DNA from: Candidatus Scybalousia scybalohippi
GTDB lineage: Bacteria > Bacteroidota > Bacteroidia > Bacteroidales > P3
NCBI GenBank assembly: GCA_018065645.1
Contig: JAGHSX010000187.1
Coordinates: 1-35,077, forward strand
Reading direction: 5' to 3'
DNA: 35,077 nucleotides
Notes under the pieces: generated by a model
What the model was told of the DNA's origin: nothing
The model's input: the letters and a program-made list of their open reading frames with translations, nothing else
Databases searched by the model: none
Program-made: the position numbers and the translations under genes
In this document: in pieces, positions 35,068 through 35,077 of the stretch
Position numbering within the stretch: the stretch's first letter is position 1
Layout of the letters: each line of letters starts with the position of its first letter

Positions 35068-35077
35068 ATTGTTTTCC

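Overview
The window reads as a complete, AT-rich, temperate short-tailed (podovirus-like) bacteriophage genome, most likely circular and opened between the repressor and the early operon. No ORF is cut by either edge. An intact attP, with phage genes on both sides, lies inside the window. Early, lysogeny, lysis, head, short-tail and replication modules are all present, while tape-measure and contractile-tail genes are absent. The standard genetic code and strong GGAG-type ribosome sites fit a Gram-negative host. A DUF6456-like gene and a Rz/Rz1 spanin pair suggest an alphaproteobacterium; this is an inference.

Layout. (1) 1-6.7 kb, + strand: an early operon of small, overlapping genes. It includes a candidate Rad52-like annealing protein, a winged-helix protein, a MazG-like pyrophosphohydrolase, a zinc-ribbon-like protein, a divergent double-HTH regulator and a DUF3310 protein, with several structured intergenic RNAs. 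(2) 6.7-9.5 kb: excisionase-like HTH, tyrosine integrase, an attP carrying the 3' 45 nt of tRNA-Thr(CGU) plus a terminator, RNase HI, a candidate antisense sRNA, a lone PemK/MazF-like toxin and a candidate ncRNA. (3) 9.5-12.4 kb, - strand: spanins, lysozyme, holin, hypotheticals and a sigma-region-4-like HTH protein. (4) 12.5-30.3 kb, - strand: virion genes. In transcription order these are TerS, TerL, a GroES-like cochaperonin, portal, scaffold, major capsid, adaptors, a P22 gp10-like tail hub, a GNAT, ejection proteins (one frameshifted), fibre adaptor, glycine-rich adhesin, and a large tail spike with an S74 chaperone. (5) 30.4-34.6 kb, - strand: replication and DNA-modification genes. These are an SSB-like protein, VRR-NUC nuclease, a DUF6291 replisome organiser with iterons inside it, a helicase-loader-like protein, a DnaA-domain-IV-like protein, an orphan DPPY methyltransferase, a DUF6456-like protein and a C5-methyltransferase-like protein. 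(6) 34.6-35.07 kb: a small membrane protein on the + strand and a short Cro/CI-type repressor.

How it works together. The repressor and the early operon are divergent across the presumed circular junction. Replication probably initiates at four out-of-frame palindromic iterons plus an AT-rich tract inside the DUF6291 gene, a lambda-O-like arrangement. The late genes are preceded by two near-consensus promoters. These share a 9-bp motif in the -35/-10 spacer and are each followed by an intrinsic terminator before the first gene, which resembles lambda pR'-tR' antitermination control. An sRNA-like hairpin before the toxin gene exposes an 11-nt loop complementary to the ribosome site of the first early gene. 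This raises the possibility of RNA-based lysogeny control.
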